Shown in pieces: positions 8,581 through 17,335 of a stretch of 64,000 nucleotides of DNA. A program made the position numbers and the translations under genes. Every line of letters begins with the position of its first letter. The first letter of the stretch is position 1. The DNA is from JALHNI01 sp044226365 (GTDB taxonomy: Bacteria > Acidobacteriota > Terriglobia > Bryobacterales > Bryobacteraceae): the NCBI GenBank assembly GCA_044226365.1, contig JBGAHE010000029.1:1-64000 (forward strand), read 5' to 3'. The notes under the pieces were generated by a model. The model did no database searches. It worked only from the letters and a program-made list of their open reading frames with translations, and was not told the origin of the DNA.

Positions 8581-11500
8581 CTACTGCCACTGATAGATGC
8601 TGCCCTGGGCGTCGATGGCGAAGATGTTGCCGGCGCTGCCGACCGACACCTGGACCATCAGACCGGGCAAGCTGTCCCAACTGCTGCCGTTCCAGCGCCA
8701 CAAGCGACGGTTGCCGCTAATGCCCCAGAGTTCGCCCGACGCGCTCACCGAGATGTCGCGCAGGAGGCCGGGGAAGGGGGTGGCGACGCCGCCGACGACT
8801 TTCTGAATGGCGTCGGTGCCGTTCTTGGTGAGGTAGAACTCGTTGGCGTTGCGCACGCTCGCGCGGTAGACGTCCGTGCCCACGACGGTCCAGGCGCCGG
8901 ACTGCGCGTCGCGGTAGTGGGCGCGGCCGTCGGGACCGACGCCCAGGAGCGTGCCGTCACTGGCGGCCGAGATCCAGGTGAAGCTTGAGACGCCTTCCGG
9001 CATGGGCAGTTGATTCCAACCGGCGCCATCCCAGCGCCAAAGCGTCCCGATGGAGGCGTAGGCGAGCGAGACATTCGAGACGGCAATCAACGGCGCGGCG
9101 CCGGGGAGGCGGATCCAGCCGGGAGCGTTGCGCTGGTAGATCTCGTTAGCGCTGTTGGCGCCGATAACGGTGCCGTCGGCGGCAACGGAGAGTTGGCTCA
9201 GGATTCCGCCGATCATCTGCCACCGGGAGGACCAGAGGGCGTCTCCCCAGGGAGCCCAGATGACGAGGGAGCCATCGTCTTGGAGGATGGCCTCGCAGTT
9301 GTTGAAGCCGTTCGTGCGCGAGGTCCATTGGGCGCCGTCGGGACCATAGACGACGAGGTTGCCGTCGGGTTCGAGAGTGAGGCGCGAAGAGACGCGCCCG
9401 CCGTTGTGGGCGGTCCAGATGGTGGCACCGTCGGAGAGGCGGTAGATGGCCAAGGTGCCGTCGGCCTGGAAGAGCAGGCGATAGGCGCCGTTGGGCGAAA
9501 GCAGGAACTGGTCCGGGGAGAGCGATTCGCCCGGACGCAGGCGGTTCCGCGGTGCGGGCGGAGCGACGCCGGCGGGCGTGATGGGGAGCGAACGAGTGGC
9601 GCTGCGCACTTCGCAGCTGCCCGCCCCTTGGACGACGCTGAGGTCGAGGGAGCCGGGGAAGCGCAGCGTGGCGGCGGGCAGGGTGAGCGTGAGGCGGTTG
9701 GTGGGTCCGGTGGCCGGGGCACTGCAGGTGGTGCCGGCACAGAGGCGGGCTCCGGTGGCGAAGCCTGTGCCATCGACGGTGAGAACGACGTCGGCGCTGC
9801 CGGCGGTGACGGTGGCGGGGTTCAGGCTGGTAATCGCCAAAGGATCCGGGAGGAGATTGAAGCCGGCGTAAACCAGCTTTTCGCCATCTGCGGTGAGCGA
9901 GAGCGCCGTGCCACTGAAGTCCAATTGCCAGCCGGTGAAGTTCCAGCCGTTCGACGGGGTGACACGGAGCTGCAGTTCGGTGCCGGCGTTGTGATAGCCG
10001 GTGTCGGACTGGTTGACGATTTCAGCGGTGCCGGCGCACTCGAGGCCCGAGCCGACGATGACGCCGTACTGGGTGGTGAAGTTCGCGGTGATGGTGCGGG
10101 AGCCGGCCACGGTGATGGTGTGGCTGGCGGCGCCGGCGTCACTCCAGGCGGTGTGGACGAAGCGGGTGAAGGCTGGCGAACCATTGGACCGCGTCTGCGT
10201 GGCTTGGTTCGAGGCGACGGCGATGGTGTGCGTGCTGCCGGCCGTCCAGCCGCTGTCTACGGGCGTGGCGAAGTTCTTGGGGGCGGTGATCAACCGGCCA
10301 TCGACGGTGAGGCGCAGACCGGGCGGATTGGAACTGATGGTGGTGATCGGCGCGGTGGTGAAGCTGGGGCGCAGGTTCAAGCCCTGACGCGTGGGACGGA
10401 GTTGCAGGGGAGTGACGCTGTAGGAAGTGGAAAGAAGGCGGACGGTGGGGTTCCAGTCGTAGAAGTTGTAGCTGGCGGCGGGAGTCGCCGTGAGGGTGAC
10501 GGGCTGCTGCGCGACGACATAACGGTCCGCGCCGACGGTAAGCGGCGCCGGCGAGATCTGGACGGTGCCGTTGGCGGGGTTGGTAAGCGAGGTGGGCACG
10601 GGAATCAGCTCGATGAAATTCGCCATGTAGACGGTGATGGCGGGGGCGGTAGTGGGGCGCGTGGGAGAGCCGTCGCCCGCGGTGACCGTGATGGTGTGCG
10701 AGACGGGCTGACCGGCGGAGCGGTGGGACCAGCGGCCCAGCAGCGCGGCGTCGCTGGTACCGGAAAAGACGAAGCTCCCTTCGTTGAGGGTTTGGACGCC
10801 GGGTGCGACGTCGAGCGAGTGCGTGGAGCCGATGGCCCAGGTGAAGGTTTGCGGAGTGGTGACGGTGGCACCGTCGACGAGGACCTTCAACCCCGCGGGA
10901 TTGCTGGTGACGGTGACCTGCTGCGGAGTGGCGCCGTAGAGGCGGCGCACAGTATCGATATCGCCGGCGGAGTAGGGGCCGTTCTCTTGGATGGGGATGC
11001 CGACCGGGATGGTCTCGAGGTTGGGCACGGAACTGTCGCGGACGAAGAGGTAAGGGCCGTAATGCATGGTGGAGCCGTAGTCATAGACGCCGACGTCGGC
11101 GGCAGAGGAGCCGAGCTGATCGAACTCGGAGTAGTTGCCGCGGCTGACGGCCTGGTAGTTGACTTTGATGTAGTTGTTGCGGTCCGAACGGGCTTGCTCG
11201 TGGAAAAGGCCGATGGTGTGGCCCATTTCGTGAAGAGGAATGGCGGCGGGGCAGTTGGCCGGATTGATGTCCATGGAGAAGCTCTGGCGGCCGCCCGTCA
11301 TGCCGATGGCGGAGGAGCCGCCGCAGGTGCCCGCGGATTGTTCACGAATGGTCATGGCGACCACGTTCTCCTGCTGCGCGGCGGGGACGAACTGAATGAC
11401 GCCGGTGAAGGTGGTATTGAATTGCGCGATCACGTCGCGGATGAACGTGGCCGCGGCGCCGCCGGCGGGGGTGACCGTGAGGGTATAGGGGACTTGCGCG

Positions 11501-11754
11501 ACGCCGTTCACCACCGGCCAAAGGCGAGAAGAATTGGCGAGGGAAGTCTTGCCGGCTTGGGCGGCGCGGAAGGCCGCTTCGGTGCCGACGACGATGTCGC
11601 CCTGCCAGATGGCCTGGCCGTCACGGAACTGGACCTGATGAGCCTTTAGCTCGGGCAGCGGGAGAAGTTGCGGCCCGGGTGAGGCAGCCTGAGCGGCGGC
11701 CAGGGCGAAGCCCCAAGCGACGATGTGTTGACGGATTCGACTAGCCAGGCGCAT
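8581..11754 (-). CDS. Secreted astacin-like (M12A) metalloprotease with IPT/TIG, B-lectin and tectonin-like repeats
   Basis: About 1057 residues. I prefer ATG 11754 (MRLASRIRQ, signal peptide, GGAGG upstream) to 11784. The catalytic zinc site HExxHxxGxxHE is seen as HEMGHTIGLFHE: His175, Glu176, His179, His185. It is followed by linker repeats of the type TVTSNPAGLKVLVDG, an IPT/TIG domain (~640-720, ITSLNPATVTAGS), a bulb-lectin domain (~735-845, LLFQADGTLAIY, LEPDGNLVVYG, LQDDGSLVIW) and tectonin-like repeats to the end (WRWDGAGWNQLP, LWRWNGSSWDSLP). The likely role is an exported protease that binds carbohydrate or cell-wall surfaces. It is divergent from the sigma-factor gene. Confidence 0.9.
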   Translation of the reverse strand: MRLASRIRQHIVAWGFALAAAQAASPGPQLLPLPELKAHQVQFRDGQAIWQGDIVVGTEAAFRAAQAGKTSLANSSRLWPVVNGVAQVPYTLTVTPAGGAAATFIRDVIAQFNTTFTGVIQFVPAAQQENVVAMTIREQSAGTCGGSSAIGMTGGRQSFSMDINPANCPAAIPLHEMGHTIGLFHEQARSDRNNYIKVNYQAVSRGNYSEFDQLGSSAADVGVYDYGSTMHYGPYLFVRDSSVPNLETIPVGIPIQENGPYSAGDIDTVRRLYGATPQQVTVTSNPAGLKVLVDGATVTTPQTFTWAIGSTHSLDVAPGVQTLNEGSFVFSGTSDAALLGRWSHRSAGQPVSHTITVTAGDGSPTRPTTAPAITVYMANFIELIPVPTSLTNPANGTVQISPAPLTVGADRYVVAQQPVTLTATPAASYNFYDWNPTVRLLSTSYSVTPLQLRPTRQGLNLRPSFTTAPITTISSNPPGLRLTVDGRLITAPKNFATPVDSGWTAGSTHTIAVASNQATQTRSNGSPAFTRFVHTAWSDAGAASHTITVAGSRTITANFTTQYGVIVGSGLECAGTAEIVNQSDTGYHNAGTELQLRVTPSNGWNFTGWQLDFSGTALSLTADGEKLVYAGFNLLPDPLAITSLNPATVTAGSADVVLTVDGTGFATGARLCAGTTCSAPATGPTNRLTLTLPAATLRFPGSLDLSVVQGAGSCEVRSATRSLPITPAGVAPPAPRNRLRPGESLSPDQFLLSPNGAYRLLFQADGTLAIYRLSDGATIWTAHNGGRVSSRLTLEPDGNLVVYGPDGAQWTSRTNGFNNCEAILQDDGSLVIWAPWGDALWSSRWQMIGGILSQLSVAADGTVIGANSANEIYQRNAPGWIRLPGAAPLIAVSNVSLAYASIGTLWRWDGAGWNQLPMPEGVSSFTWISAASDGTLLGVGPDGRAHYRDAQSGAWTVVGTDVYRASVRNANEFYLTKNGTDAIQKVVGGVATPFPGLLRDISVSASGELWGISGNRRLWRWNGSSWDSLPGLMVQVSVGSAGNIFAIDAQGSIYQWQ

Positions 11755-11899
11755 GAGTTCGTTTGTTCCTCCAAGGTGGGCCAATCCGGTCAGTGGACTG
11801 TGCTCGGAGGGGAAGGCGAAATGAGCACGAAAAAGCCATCACGGGACGAAGATTTTCTTGTCGGTGCCTGGGACGGGAAGGGTCCGCTGGCCTGCGACG

Positions 11900-11905
11900 T
11901 ATAAT
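11900..11905 (+). promoter_or_regulatory. TATAAT -10 element before the ECF sigma gene
   Basis: A perfect TATAAT lies 18 bases before the ATG of the sigma factor gene. No good -35 is visible 16-18 bp upstream. The predicted leader would be about 12 nt. The rest of the 169-bp divergent gap shows nothing else I can support. Confidence 0.3.
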
Positions 11906-11923
11906 CAGAGTCTGCGCTGAGGC

Positions 11924-12487
11924 ATGGAGACTTCCCCCGAAGACATCACCCGACTCCTGGAAGCCTGGGGCGGGGGAGACCAAGCGGCGTTGGCGGCGTT
12001 GGTGCCGCTAGTCCATCAGGAACTGCACCGTTTGGCGCACCGGCACTTGCGCGGGGAGCGCGAAGGCGCGTGGCAAACCACGGAACTGGTGAACGAGGTT
12101 TACCTGAAGCTGGTGGATTCGAGCCGCGTGCGCTGGCAGGACAGGGCACACTTCTTCTCCATTGCCGCACAGCTGATGCGGCGCATTCTGGTGGATTTTG
12201 CGCGAGCGCGGCAGGCGGCCAAGCGCGGCGGGGGCGCCGTGCGGGTGACGTTTGAGGAAGATCTGGCCGTCGGGGAGACGCCGCTGGACTGGCTGGAACT
12301 GGATCGCGCTTTGCAGGCGCTCGAAGCGATGGATGCGCGCAAGAGCCGGGTGGTGGAATTGCGTTTCTTCGGCGGGTTGAGCGAAGAGGAGACGGCGGAA
12401 GTGATGGGCATTTCCGGAATCACCGTGCAGCGCGATTGGCGCTTTGCGAAGGCGTGGCTGCGACGGGAGTTGACGCGCGATGAGTGA
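11924..12487 (+). CDS. ECF-like RNA polymerase sigma factor (TIGR02999-type)
   Basis: A 187-residue sigma-70 family protein. Region 2 covers ~20-85 (LVHQELHRLAHRHLRGER, TTELVNEVYLKL, FFSIAAQLMRRILVDFARAR). Region 4 covers ~125-180 (ALEAMDARKSRVVELRFFGGLSEEETAEVMGIS, then a recognition helix ITVQRDWRFAKAWL). The LVNEVYLKL/RRILVDFARAR signature is characteristic of the subgroup encoded next to Ser/Thr kinases in Acidobacteria and Planctomycetes. Its stop overlaps the kinase start by 8 bp (ATGAGTGA), so the two are translationally coupled. Known members of kinase-linked ECF groups are activated by phosphorylation rather than by an anti-sigma factor; that mechanism here is inference. Confidence 0.92.
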   Translation: METSPEDITRLLEAWGGGDQAALAALVPLVHQELHRLAHRHLRGEREGAWQTTELVNEVYLKLVDSSRVRWQDRAHFFSIAAQLMRRILVDFARARQAAKRGGGAVRVTFEEDLAVGETPLDWLELDRALQALEAMDARKSRVVELRFFGGLSEEETAEVMGISGITVQRDWRFAKAWLRRELTRDE

Positions 12488-15341
12488 GCCGGCGAAGTGG
12501 GCGGAGCTGGAACGGCTGTATCATGCGGCGCTGGAGTGTCCGGCGGCGGAGCGTGAGGCGTTCATTGTGCGGGAATGTGCCGGGGATGCGTGGTTGCGGG
12601 AGGAACTGACGTCGCTGTTGGCGCATGCGCAGGAGTCCGAGAGTTTTCTGGGGGAGCGGGCGATTGAGGTGGCGGCGCGTTCGCTGGCGGAGTCCGGGAT
12701 GCTGTCGCTCGAGAGCGGCACGATGGTGGGGGCTTACCGTATCCTTGAGCCCATCGGCCGCGGGGGCATGGGGATGGTCTACCGGGCGGAGCAACAGCAG
12801 CCGGTTCGGCGTCAGGTGGCGCTGAAGATCATCAAGCCCGGCATGGATAGCGAGCAGGTGATTGCGCGCTTTCGCGCGGAGCGGCAGGCGCTGGCGCTGA
12901 TGGATCACCCCAACATCGCGCGCGTGCTGGATGCGGGAGCCACCAGCGCCGGACGACTCTACTTCGTGATGGAACTGGTGGAGGGGCTGCCGGTGACCGA
13001 GTACGCCCGCCAGCATCAGCTCTCGCTGCGAGCCAAGCTGCAACTGCTGGTGCCCGTGTGTCAGGCGATTCAGCATGCGCACCAGAAGGGCGTGATTCAT
13101 CGCGACATCAAGCCCTCGAACGTGCTGGTGACGATGTACGACGGTAAACCGGTGCCCAAGGTGATCGACTTCGGCATCGCCAAGGCGACGCAAGAGCCGC
13201 TGACCGATTGGAGCCTGCATACGCAGGTGGGTTCGGTGTTGGGGACGGTGGACTACATGAGCCCGGAACAGGCGGGGTCCGGCGGCGCTGACATCGATAC
13301 GCGGAGCGATGTGTACTCGGTGGGCGTGCTGCTCTACGAGATGATCACCGGCGCGACGCCGTTGAATCGGCCGAGCCGCGACGCGGCGAACGAAGCGGAT
13401 CTGCTGCGCCGCATTCGCGAGGAGGAGGCGGCACCGCCGAGTGCACGCTTGCCGGACGCCAAACAGCAGCGCGAGGTGCGAGGCGATCTCGACTGGGTGG
13501 TGATGAAGGCGCTCGAGAAAGATCGCGCGCGGCGCTACGGGTCGGTGAGCGCGCTCAGCGACGACATTGAGAACTATCTGGCTGGGGCGCCGGTGACGGC
13601 GGGTCCGCCATCGACGGCGTATCGCTTGAAGAAGCTGGCGCAGCGGCATCGCGGCGCGTTGGTGACGATCGCGGCGGTATTGATGGTGCTGGTGGGCGCG
13701 GTGGTGTTCAGCGCGCGCGAGGCGATCCGGGCGCGGCAGGCCGAGCAAGCGGCTTCCGCGGTGAACGACTTCCTGGCGCGTGATCTGTTGGCGCAGGCGA
13801 GTGCGAATGAGCAGGCGAATTACAACGGACGGCCGGACCCGGACTTGAAGGTGCGGACGGCGCTCGATCGGGCGGCGGCGCAAGTGGGCACGCGGTTTGC
13901 GGGGCAACCGCTGGTGGAAGCGGCGATCCGCCATACGATGGGCGCCACGTATCGCGACCTGGCGATCTATGGCGTAGCACGGCGGCATTTGGAACGGGCG
14001 ATCGAGTTGCGGCGGCGCGAACTGGGCGAACGTCATGCGGCGACGCTCGAGTCGCAGGATCAGTTGGTGAACGCCTATCTGGGCGAGGGTAAGCCGGCGT
14101 TGGCCGAGCCGTTGGCGAAACAGGTGCTCGCGCTGCGGCGGCAGTCTGTGGGTGAGCGTCATCCGGACACGCTGACCGCGCTGCATAATCTGGCCAATGT
14201 CGAACGGGCCTTTGCGCGGGATGCTCCGGCCGAGGCCCTCTACCGGCAAGCGGCTGAACTGCGGCAACAGGTGCTGGGCCCGGAGCATCCGGACACGCTG
14301 CGGTCGCTTTCGAGCCTCGGCTTTGTGTCGATGCTGCTGGAGAAGTTTCCGCAAGCGGTGTCCATGCACCAGCGCGTGCTTGAAATTCGGCGCCGGCGCC
14401 TGGGGCCTGAGCATCCGGAGACGATGCAGGCGCGGCTCGCGCTGGCGCAGGCGCTGTTCAACGCGAATCAGGCCGCCGAGGCGGAGAAGCAACTCCTGGA
14501 AGTGCTGCCCTGGCGGCGGCGCGTATTGGGTCCGCGGCATCCCGATACGTTCGTGACGTTGAACGGTCTGGCGATGGCGCGCCAAGCCCAGGGCAAGTAT
14601 CTCGAAGCGGAGGCGACCTTGGCGGAGTGCGTGGAGGGCGCCGGGAAGGCTTACGGCGATGCCCATCCCGTCGCCGCGGCTTGCCGCAACAATCTGGCCG
14701 ACGCCTATCAGGCCGAAGGCAAGTATGACTTAGCCGAGCGCCACTTCCGTAAGATTCTGGAGATCGATCGACAAGCGACGGGAAGCGAGAGTCCGGACGC
14801 GCTGCGTTCGATGAGTAATCTGGGCGTGACGTTGACGGCCGCGGGCCGCTATGCCGAAGCACGTTCGTTGCTGGAGCAGACCGTCGCGTTGCGGCAACGC
14901 ATCCTCGGGCCGCGCAATCCGAAGACGCTGAGCTCGATGGATTCGCTGGCGACGTTGTACGAGCGGCAAGGCGACCTTGAACTGGCGCGTCAAAGCTTTG
15001 TCCAAGTGGTCGCGCTGCGCCGCGAAGTGCTGGGGCCCAAGCATCCGCGTACGTTGTCGTCGATGACGTCGCTGGCGGACGTGCTGGTGGAACTGCGCCG
15101 GGCGCGTGAAGCGGAGCCGCTGGCGCGAGAGGTGCTGGAGGCGAGCGGCAAAGATGTCTGGGCACACGGCTATCGGCAGAATCTGTTGGGGGCGTCGCTG
15201 GCGGGGCAACAGCGTTGGGCGGAGGCAAAGCCTCTGCTGCATGACGGCTACATGGAACTGGTGCGCCATCAGGCGGGCCGACCGTTCAGTGCGCGGCTGG
15301 ACTTAGAGCGCGCGGAGCGTCGCTGGCGCGCGCTGCCGTAA
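12480..15341 (+). CDS. Membrane Ser/Thr protein kinase with C-terminal TPR repeats
   Basis: 953 residues. The PknB-type kinase domain spans ~85-360: GRGGMG glycine loop, VALK with Lys116, HRDIKPSN with catalytic Asp209, DFG with Asp230, and GTVDYMSPEQ activation segment. One transmembrane helix lies at ~391-411 (GALVTIAAVLMVLVGAVVF). The remaining ~500 residues are kinesin-light-chain-like tetratricopeptide repeats of about 42 residues, each ending in lines such as LGPEHPDTLRSLSSLG. The kinase is cytoplasmic and N-terminal, with the TPR array on the far side of the membrane as a probable sensor. It partners the overlapping upstream sigma factor. The gene ends 3 bp from a convergent gene with no terminator between. 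Confidence 0.95.
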   Translation: MSEPAKWAELERLYHAALECPAAEREAFIVRECAGDAWLREELTSLLAHAQESESFLGERAIEVAARSLAESGMLSLESGTMVGAYRILEPIGRGGMGMVYRAEQQQPVRRQVALKIIKPGMDSEQVIARFRAERQALALMDHPNIARVLDAGATSAGRLYFVMELVEGLPVTEYARQHQLSLRAKLQLLVPVCQAIQHAHQKGVIHRDIKPSNVLVTMYDGKPVPKVIDFGIAKATQEPLTDWSLHTQVGSVLGTVDYMSPEQAGSGGADIDTRSDVYSVGVLLYEMITGATPLNRPSRDAANEADLLRRIREEEAAPPSARLPDAKQQREVRGDLDWVVMKALEKDRARRYGSVSALSDDIENYLAGAPVTAGPPSTAYRLKKLAQRHRGALVTIAAVLMVLVGAVVFSAREAIRARQAEQAASAVNDFLARDLLAQASANEQANYNGRPDPDLKVRTALDRAAAQVGTRFAGQPLVEAAIRHTMGATYRDLAIYGVARRHLERAIELRRRELGERHAATLESQDQLVNAYLGEGKPALAEPLAKQVLALRRQSVGERHPDTLTALHNLANVERAFARDAPAEALYRQAAELRQQVLGPEHPDTLRSLSSLGFVSMLLEKFPQAVSMHQRVLEIRRRRLGPEHPETMQARLALAQALFNANQAAEAEKQLLEVLPWRRRVLGPRHPDTFVTLNGLAMARQAQGKYLEAEATLAECVEGAGKAYGDAHPVAAACRNNLADAYQAEGKYDLAERHFRKILEIDRQATGSESPDALRSMSNLGVTLTAAGRYAEARSLLEQTVALRQRILGPRNPKTLSSMDSLATLYERQGDLELARQSFVQVVALRREVLGPKHPRTLSSMTSLADVLVELRRAREAEPLAREVLEASGKDVWAHGYRQNLLGASLAGQQRWAEAKPLLHDGYMELVRHQAGRPFSARLDLERAERRWRALP

Positions 15342-15344
15342 TCG

Positions 15345-16466
15345 CTAAGCCGCCATCTGCTGACGGCGAGAGGAGCGACTGCGCCAAGCCAGGAAGCGGC
15401 GCAACGCCAGGGCGATCCCGGTGTAGACGAGCACCGCGCCGCCCAACGAGGCCAAGCCGGCGATGGTTTGCCCGAACAGGCCGTAGAACTCGCCGGTATG
15501 AATGAAGCGCAGCCAGGTGCGGACGCGCCGGCCGAGCGTCATGTCGCCAAAGGATTCCGAGGCCTTCACCGTGGCCGTCGCCCGATCGAGTGTGAGCGTG
15601 GTGCGCTTCTGCGGCTGCCCGGCGTAGCCGCCGTCGATGACGAAGGTGACGGGTGAGTCGTTGGACGCGGGGATGCGGAGATTGATGGTGCGCCAATCGG
15701 GGTTCTGTTGCGCGGCGCGCTGCCAAAGAACATTGAGGCCGGCGAGCGATACCGGTTCACTGGAGCGCTTGTCCGCCGGCGGTCGCGCGGGCGCGGGTAG
15801 CGGCGAGTTGGTGAGTTGATAGACGAGGTTTGAGGCCCAGGGGTAGGAGATCACGGTGGCGCCCAGCACCACCAGCAGCAACGGCAGAAAGCACCAAAGG
15901 CCGATGACGTTGTGCCAGTTGAAATCGCGCGCTTTGCCGGAGAGGCCGCCGCGGAACCAGGCAATGGCGCGGACACTGGCGGCGGTCCAGACGCGGGGCA
16001 GCCAGAGATAAAGTCCGCTGACGACGATGAATAGGAACGCCAGGTTCGCCGCGCCGGTGAGGGCGCGGCCCGAGGGGCGGCTGGGGCCGGAGGCGGCCAG
16101 ATAACGATGCCATTCGGTGACGCTGCGGAAGAAGGCGCGGATGCCGGCATGCGCTACGCCGAGCTTCTGGCCGTTGCTGGGATCGACATAGAGGGTGTCG
16201 CGCCCGGCGGTGATCTGCGCAGGCTTCGCCGGGTCACGGTAGATGGTGATCGCGGCGGGGAGTTGGCCGGTGTTCTGCTGGATCGCGCCGAGCAAGGATT
16301 CCAGCGGTAAGCGCGGCGCTTGGATGGCGGGCAGATCGCGCAGGTCCACCCAGGCGACCATCTGCTTCTCATAGGTGAGCAGCACACCCGTGACCGACAT
16401 GATGAGGATGACGATGCCGGCCGCGACGCCCAGGCAAAGGTGAGACCAAAAGAGCAGTTTACGCAT
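15345..16466 (-). CDS. PepSY-associated TM-helix membrane protein (PiuB-like)
   Basis: 373 residues with four transmembrane segments: ~5-33 (HLCLGVAAGIVILIMSVTGVLL), ~140-158 (LAFLFIVVSGLYLWLP), ~187-212 (VIGLWCFLPLLLVVLGATVI) and ~335-360 (IAGLASLGGAVLVYTGIAL). PepSY-like beta regions lie between them (AITIYRDPAKPAQITAGRDTLYVD; FIHTGEFYGLFG). Such inner-membrane proteins accompany siderophore TonB receptors and are thought to help iron or haem reduction. No siderophore receptor is adjacent. It lies 36 bp downstream of the IclR-type gene on the same strand and may be co-transcribed with it. Confidence 0.85.
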   Translation of the reverse strand: MRKLLFWSHLCLGVAAGIVILIMSVTGVLLTYEKQMVAWVDLRDLPAIQAPRLPLESLLGAIQQNTGQLPAAITIYRDPAKPAQITAGRDTLYVDPSNGQKLGVAHAGIRAFFRSVTEWHRYLAASGPSRPSGRALTGAANLAFLFIVVSGLYLWLPRVWTAASVRAIAWFRGGLSGKARDFNWHNVIGLWCFLPLLLVVLGATVISYPWASNLVYQLTNSPLPAPARPPADKRSSEPVSLAGLNVLWQRAAQQNPDWRTINLRIPASNDSPVTFVIDGGYAGQPQKRTTLTLDRATATVKASESFGDMTLGRRVRTWLRFIHTGEFYGLFGQTIAGLASLGGAVLVYTGIALALRRFLAWRSRSSRRQQMAA

Positions 16467-16502
16467 GACGACCGGTTCGGTTCAGGATATCCCGATCTGG
16501 GC

Positions 16503-17267
16503 TCAGCCGGCGTCGGCGGGCTTGCGGGTTTGGCGAGCTGACTGAGCCTTTTCAAGATCGGCCAGAATGGCGCCCGCGGTCTGCTGCAGCAGTTCGACGA
16601 CGCGGGGCGTTTCGCTGGCAGGCCAGGGACCCGACAGGCCCAACGCGGCGATCGGCGGCACGCGCATCGGCACGGAGATCGAGAGGATGCCGGTTTCGGG
16701 AAAGCGTAGCCGCGAATAGCCGAGCCGGCGAATCCCTTCCAGCGCTTCCGGCAGGTTCTCCACCGGCACACTGGGCTCGCGGGCGATGGCCTGTTTGACA
16801 TTCACCTTGCCCGGGGCGGCCGGTTCCGCATAGGCCAGCAAGGCCAAGCCGAGGCTCGACCGATCGGCCGGATGCAACTGATGGCGGCCGATCGACTCTT
16901 CCATCGGCTGGCCGGGTTTCGAGTGAAACAGAAAGCAGACCTGCTTCTGCCACAGCACGCCGAGCGCGACGGTCATGCCGTGATCGAGCAGCGGCTTCAG
17001 ATGCGGCAGAGCCGTGGTAAGCAGCAGCGAGCCCCGCAGGCTTTGGGCGGTGAGCACGTGCAGCGCTGGTCCGGGTTGGTAGCGCCGTTGGGGCGTCTGC
17101 TCGAGCAGGCCCACGCTCGCGAGCGTGGAGAGCAGGCGCGAGACGCGCGTGTGTTCTTCGTTCAGAATGCGCGCCACTTCGCGGCTTCCGATGGGACGTT
17201 CCGCACCCACCACGGTTTGCAGGCAACTGATGCCGTTGATGAGGCTTTGGTTGGGTTGGGCAGGCAT
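16503..17267 (-). CDS. IclR-family transcriptional regulator
   Basis: 254 residues. The winged helix-turn-helix is at ~10-75 (LINGISCLQTVVGAERPIGSREVARILNEEHTRVSRLLSTLASVGLLEQ). The GAF-like effector domain follows (LLTTALPHLKPLLDHGMTVALGVLWQKQVCFLFHS, HQLHPADRSSLGLALLAY, SISVPMRV). It is divergent from the operon starting at 17336, with a palindrome over that operon's -10 element that is a candidate binding site. IclR proteins commonly control carbon-source catabolism, which fits the neighbouring sugar-acid locus. Confidence 0.9.
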   Translation of the reverse strand: MPAQPNQSLINGISCLQTVVGAERPIGSREVARILNEEHTRVSRLLSTLASVGLLEQTPQRRYQPGPALHVLTAQSLRGSLLLTTALPHLKPLLDHGMTVALGVLWQKQVCFLFHSKPGQPMEESIGRHQLHPADRSSLGLALLAYAEPAAPGKVNVKQAIAREPSVPVENLPEALEGIRRLGYSRLRFPETGILSISVPMRVPPIAALGLSGPWPASETPRVVELLQQTAGAILADLEKAQSARQTRKPADAG

Positions 17268-17298
17268 GCAGCGTCGGTACTGTAGTTCAGGATAACCG

Positions 17299-17327
17299 TT
17301 GCCCTCTGACTAAATTGGTGCTATAAA
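17299..17327 (+). promoter_or_regulatory. Promoter of the 17.3 kb operon
   Basis: TTGCCC (17299-17304) and TATAAA (17322-17327) are spaced by 17 bp. The predicted start, about 17334, is 1-2 nt before the ATG at 17336, so the mRNA would be essentially leaderless. Confidence 0.45.
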
Positions 17328-17335
17328 AGCATCAA
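17315..17335. promoter_or_regulatory. Operator-like palindrome TTGGTGC-N7-GCATCAA
   Basis: Two 7-bp arms match at 6 of 7 positions and enclose the TATAAA -10 box exactly, ending next to the ATG at 17336. It lies in the 68-bp gap between the divergent IclR gene and the esterase gene. The most economical reading is a repressor operator for the IclR protein; this is inference. Confidence 0.4.

Noticed and set aside
9010..11649. 879-codon + strand frame opposite the metalloprotease
   Set aside because: Gly/Asp/Glu-rich low-complexity product with no domain; the minus frame carries the zinc motif and lectin repeats.
12625..12825. Possible small gene inside the kinase
   Set aside because: Alternative-frame Arg/Ser/Trp-rich product, no ribosome-binding site, inside a strong kinase domain.
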